Positions 14,971 through 16,554 of a stretch of 16,554 nt of DNA are shown piece by piece. The notes under the pieces are model-generated. The model did not search any database. It was not told the origin of the DNA and saw only the letters and a program-made list of their open reading frames with translations. Source of the stretch: Bacteroidia bacterium (GTDB taxonomy: Bacteria; Bacteroidota; Bacteroidia; Bacteroidales; GCA-2748055); contig JAUVKN010000057.1 in the NCBI GenBank assembly GCA_030596245.1, positions 1 through 16,554 of the forward strand, in the 5' to 3' direction. Both the position numbers and the translations under genes were made by a program. How positions within the stretch are numbered: position 1 is the stretch's first letter; every line of letters begins with the position of its first letter.

Positions 14971-14987
14971 CAAAAACTAGGTGGATC

Positions 14988-16554
14988 TTAGAGGTTCTCA
15001 AGAATAAAATTGGTCATTCGGGTATAGAGATGAAAGGAGGTGTTCCCGCCATAGATGCCATGGTTCTTGTTTGGGTAAAACTGCATATCAAATTGTTTGT
15101 CAGCCTGTACCAGTGACTCCACGAAATCCATGGAATTCTGGTAATGTACATTGTCATCACCACTACCGTGTACCAAAAGGAATTTACCTTTCAAGCCCTC
15201 TGTAAAATTGATGGGTGAATTGTTGTCATACCCCTTCGGGTTCTCCTGGGGAGTGCGCATGAAACGCTCCGTATAGATGGTATCGTAATACCTCCAGTTG
15301 GTTACCGGAGCCACAGCGATCCCCATTTTAAAGGTCCCATTCCCTTTGGTAAGGCAGAGACTGGTCATGAATCCGCCGTAACTCCAGCCAAAGATGCCAA
15401 TTCGATTTGCATCGATATACTTCTGCGACCCAAACCATTGAGCAGATTCAACCTGGTCGATGGTCTCCAGTTTCCCAAGGGTCAGATATGTGGCTTTTCT
15501 GAACTCCTCCCCACGGCCATTGGTCCCCCTGTTATCCACGCATGCGACAATATATCCCTGCTGTACAAGCATCTGGAACCAGGCGCCTCTACGTCCCCAC
15601 GCATCGGTTACATTTTGCGATTCGGGCCCACCATAAACATACATAAACAGGGGATATTCTTTATCCGGATCGAAGTCAGCCGGCCTGATCATCCAGGCAT
15701 TCAGTTCCTGCCCACTCTTTGTTGGTACTGTGAGGAATTCTGTGTTGGCAAAACCAAATTCGGCCATGGTACTTCTCAGTCCTTCATTGTTCTCCAATAC
15801 CCTGATCAGTTTCCCTTTCTGGTTGTGCAGGGTGATGTGGGGAGGTGTGTTGGCCGATGAATGATTGAGTATGTAATATTTAAAAGTGGTGCTAAAACTG
15901 GCACTGTTGGTGCCGGACCGTGTACTTAGCTTTTGTTTATCTGATCCATCCAGTTTAATGGAATAGAGATGCCTTGAAATGGAGGATTCTTCATATGAGG
16001 AGTAATAGAGACACTCGTGCTTCTCATCATATCCCAGGAAGGATGCGATATCATAGTCACCGGAAGTGATGGGCCTGATCTTTCCATTGGTGAAATTATA
16101 GTGGTACAGGTGGAAATACCCATCCTTTTCGCTATTTAAAATAAAACTTTCATCATCGGGCAGGTATGTGACTGTATTGTCAGATGCTTCAGAGATATAG
16201 TATTTGTTCACCTCGGAGTATACAACTTTCGAATCACCAGATGCCGCGTTGGCATGCAGTATATCCAGCTGATTCTGCAGTCGGTTTAACCGCATGATGC
16301 TAAGAACTTCAGGATCTTTGGTCCATTTGATCCTTGGGATATACTGGTCTCTCTCTTCACCGATCTCCATGGGTATGGTTTTGCCTGAATTCATATCATA
16401 TACCAGGATAGCGACCACCGAGTTATCCTCTCCGGCTTTCGGATACTTGAACTCATAACTCTCGGGGTAGAGGTTCCCGAACAGGGTCATGTGAAACTCC
16501 TGAACTTTTCTCTCGTCAAACCGGTAAAATGCGATCTTCTTACCATCGGGGGAC
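14988..16554 (-). CDS. S9 family dipeptidyl peptidase IV-like protease (5' end outside window)
   Basis: Partial gene: the frame stays open to the window edge, so the first visible codons (SPDGKKIAFYRFDERKV) lie inside the N-terminal beta-propeller domain. The visible 522 codons cover the rest of a DPP4-type propeller and the C-terminal alpha/beta-hydrolase domain. The nucleophile Ser is in GWSYGGF (codon at 15383-15381), the acid Asp in GSGDDNVHYQ and the His in NKNHGIYGG. The oxyanion Tyr is in YVYGGPESQ. Such enzymes cut X-Pro (or similar) dipeptides from peptide N-termini, usually in the periplasm of Bacteroidetes, where they help digest protein. An internal ATG at 16490 is not the start. 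It reads toward thrS but is probably transcribed separately, given the thrS -7 element. Confidence 0.95.
   Translation of the reverse strand, partial: SPDGKKIAFYRFDERKVQEFHMTLFGNLYPESYEFKYPKAGEDNSVVAILVYDMNSGKTIPMEIGEERDQYIPRIKWTKDPEVLSIMRLNRLQNQLDILHANAASGDSKVVYSEVNKYYISEASDNTVTYLPDDESFILNSEKDGYFHLYHYNFTNGKIRPITSGDYDIASFLGYDEKHECLYYSSYEESSISRHLYSIKLDGSDKQKLSTRSGTNSASFSTTFKYYILNHSSANTPPHITLHNQKGKLIRVLENNEGLRSTMAEFGFANTEFLTVPTKSGQELNAWMIRPADFDPDKEYPLFMYVYGGPESQNVTDAWGRRGAWFQMLVQQGYIVACVDNRGTNGRGEEFRKATYLTLGKLETIDQVESAQWFGSQKYIDANRIGIFGWSYGGFMTSLCLTKGNGTFKMGIAVAPVTNWRYYDTIYTERFMRTPQENPKGYDNNSPINFTEGLKGKFLLVHGSGDDNVHYQNSMDFVESLVQADKQFDMQFYPNKNHGIYGGNTSFHLYTRMTNFILENL

Noticed and set aside
14937..14987. 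T-box or structured operator upstream of thrS
   Set aside because: Only 51 bp separate the neighbouring genes and no stable stem or T-box sequence is visible.

Overview
The window looks like a core chromosomal segment of a Bacteroidetes bacterium, probably of the order Bacteroidales or Marinilabiliales. This is an inference from protein style and gene order, not from a database search. The supporting signs are a tandem pair of large signal peptidases next to dapB and a WbqC-like gene, an OmpP1/FadL-type outer membrane protein ending in Phe, lipoproteins with short signal peptides, weak Shine-Dalgarno sites, and several promoter candidates of the TTTG / TAnnTTTG type. I see no tRNA, rRNA, CRISPR array, transposase, prophage or toxin-antitoxin gene. 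Gene density is high and no stretch over 300 bases lacks a gene.

Left part (1-7500). A minus-strand gene encodes a periplasmic-sensor/7TM protein fused through a coiled coil to a SpoIIE-type PP2C phosphatase. Divergent from it are three plus-strand envelope genes. The first is a lipoprotein with a concanavalin/LamG-like region followed by FG-GAP-type beta-propeller repeats. The second is a low-complexity Tyr/Gly- and Ser/Arg-rich lipoprotein, closed by a clear terminator. The third is an OmpP1/FadL-like beta-barrel.

Right part (7490-16554). Everything is on the minus strand and reads right to left: an S9 dipeptidyl-peptidase-IV-like gene cut by the window edge, then thrS-infC-rpmI-rplT (the classic threonyl-tRNA synthetase / IF-3 / L35 / L20 translation cluster), then after a 131-bp gap dapB-lepB-lepB-wbqC-like. 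The gap holds a probable terminator and a three-copy 15-bp tandem repeat. Gaps inside the dapB cluster are 5 and 8 bp, and the last two genes overlap, so it is probably one transcript. The last gene overlaps the outer membrane protein gene tail to tail.

Regulation. infC has no ATG, GTG or TTG near its true N-terminus; a strong AGGAGG sits 8 nt before an ATA codon, so IF-3 very likely starts at AUA and may autoregulate as E. coli infC does with AUU. A consensus-like promoter (TTTG-N20-TATCTTTG) lies at the rpmI/rplT boundary and gives rplT its own leader of about 75 nt. A perfect -7 element lies just upstream of thrS. I found no convincing undescribed multi-gene system. The points most worth a look are the infC start, the rplT internal promoter and leader, the dapB-proximal repeat, and the low-complexity lipoprotein.
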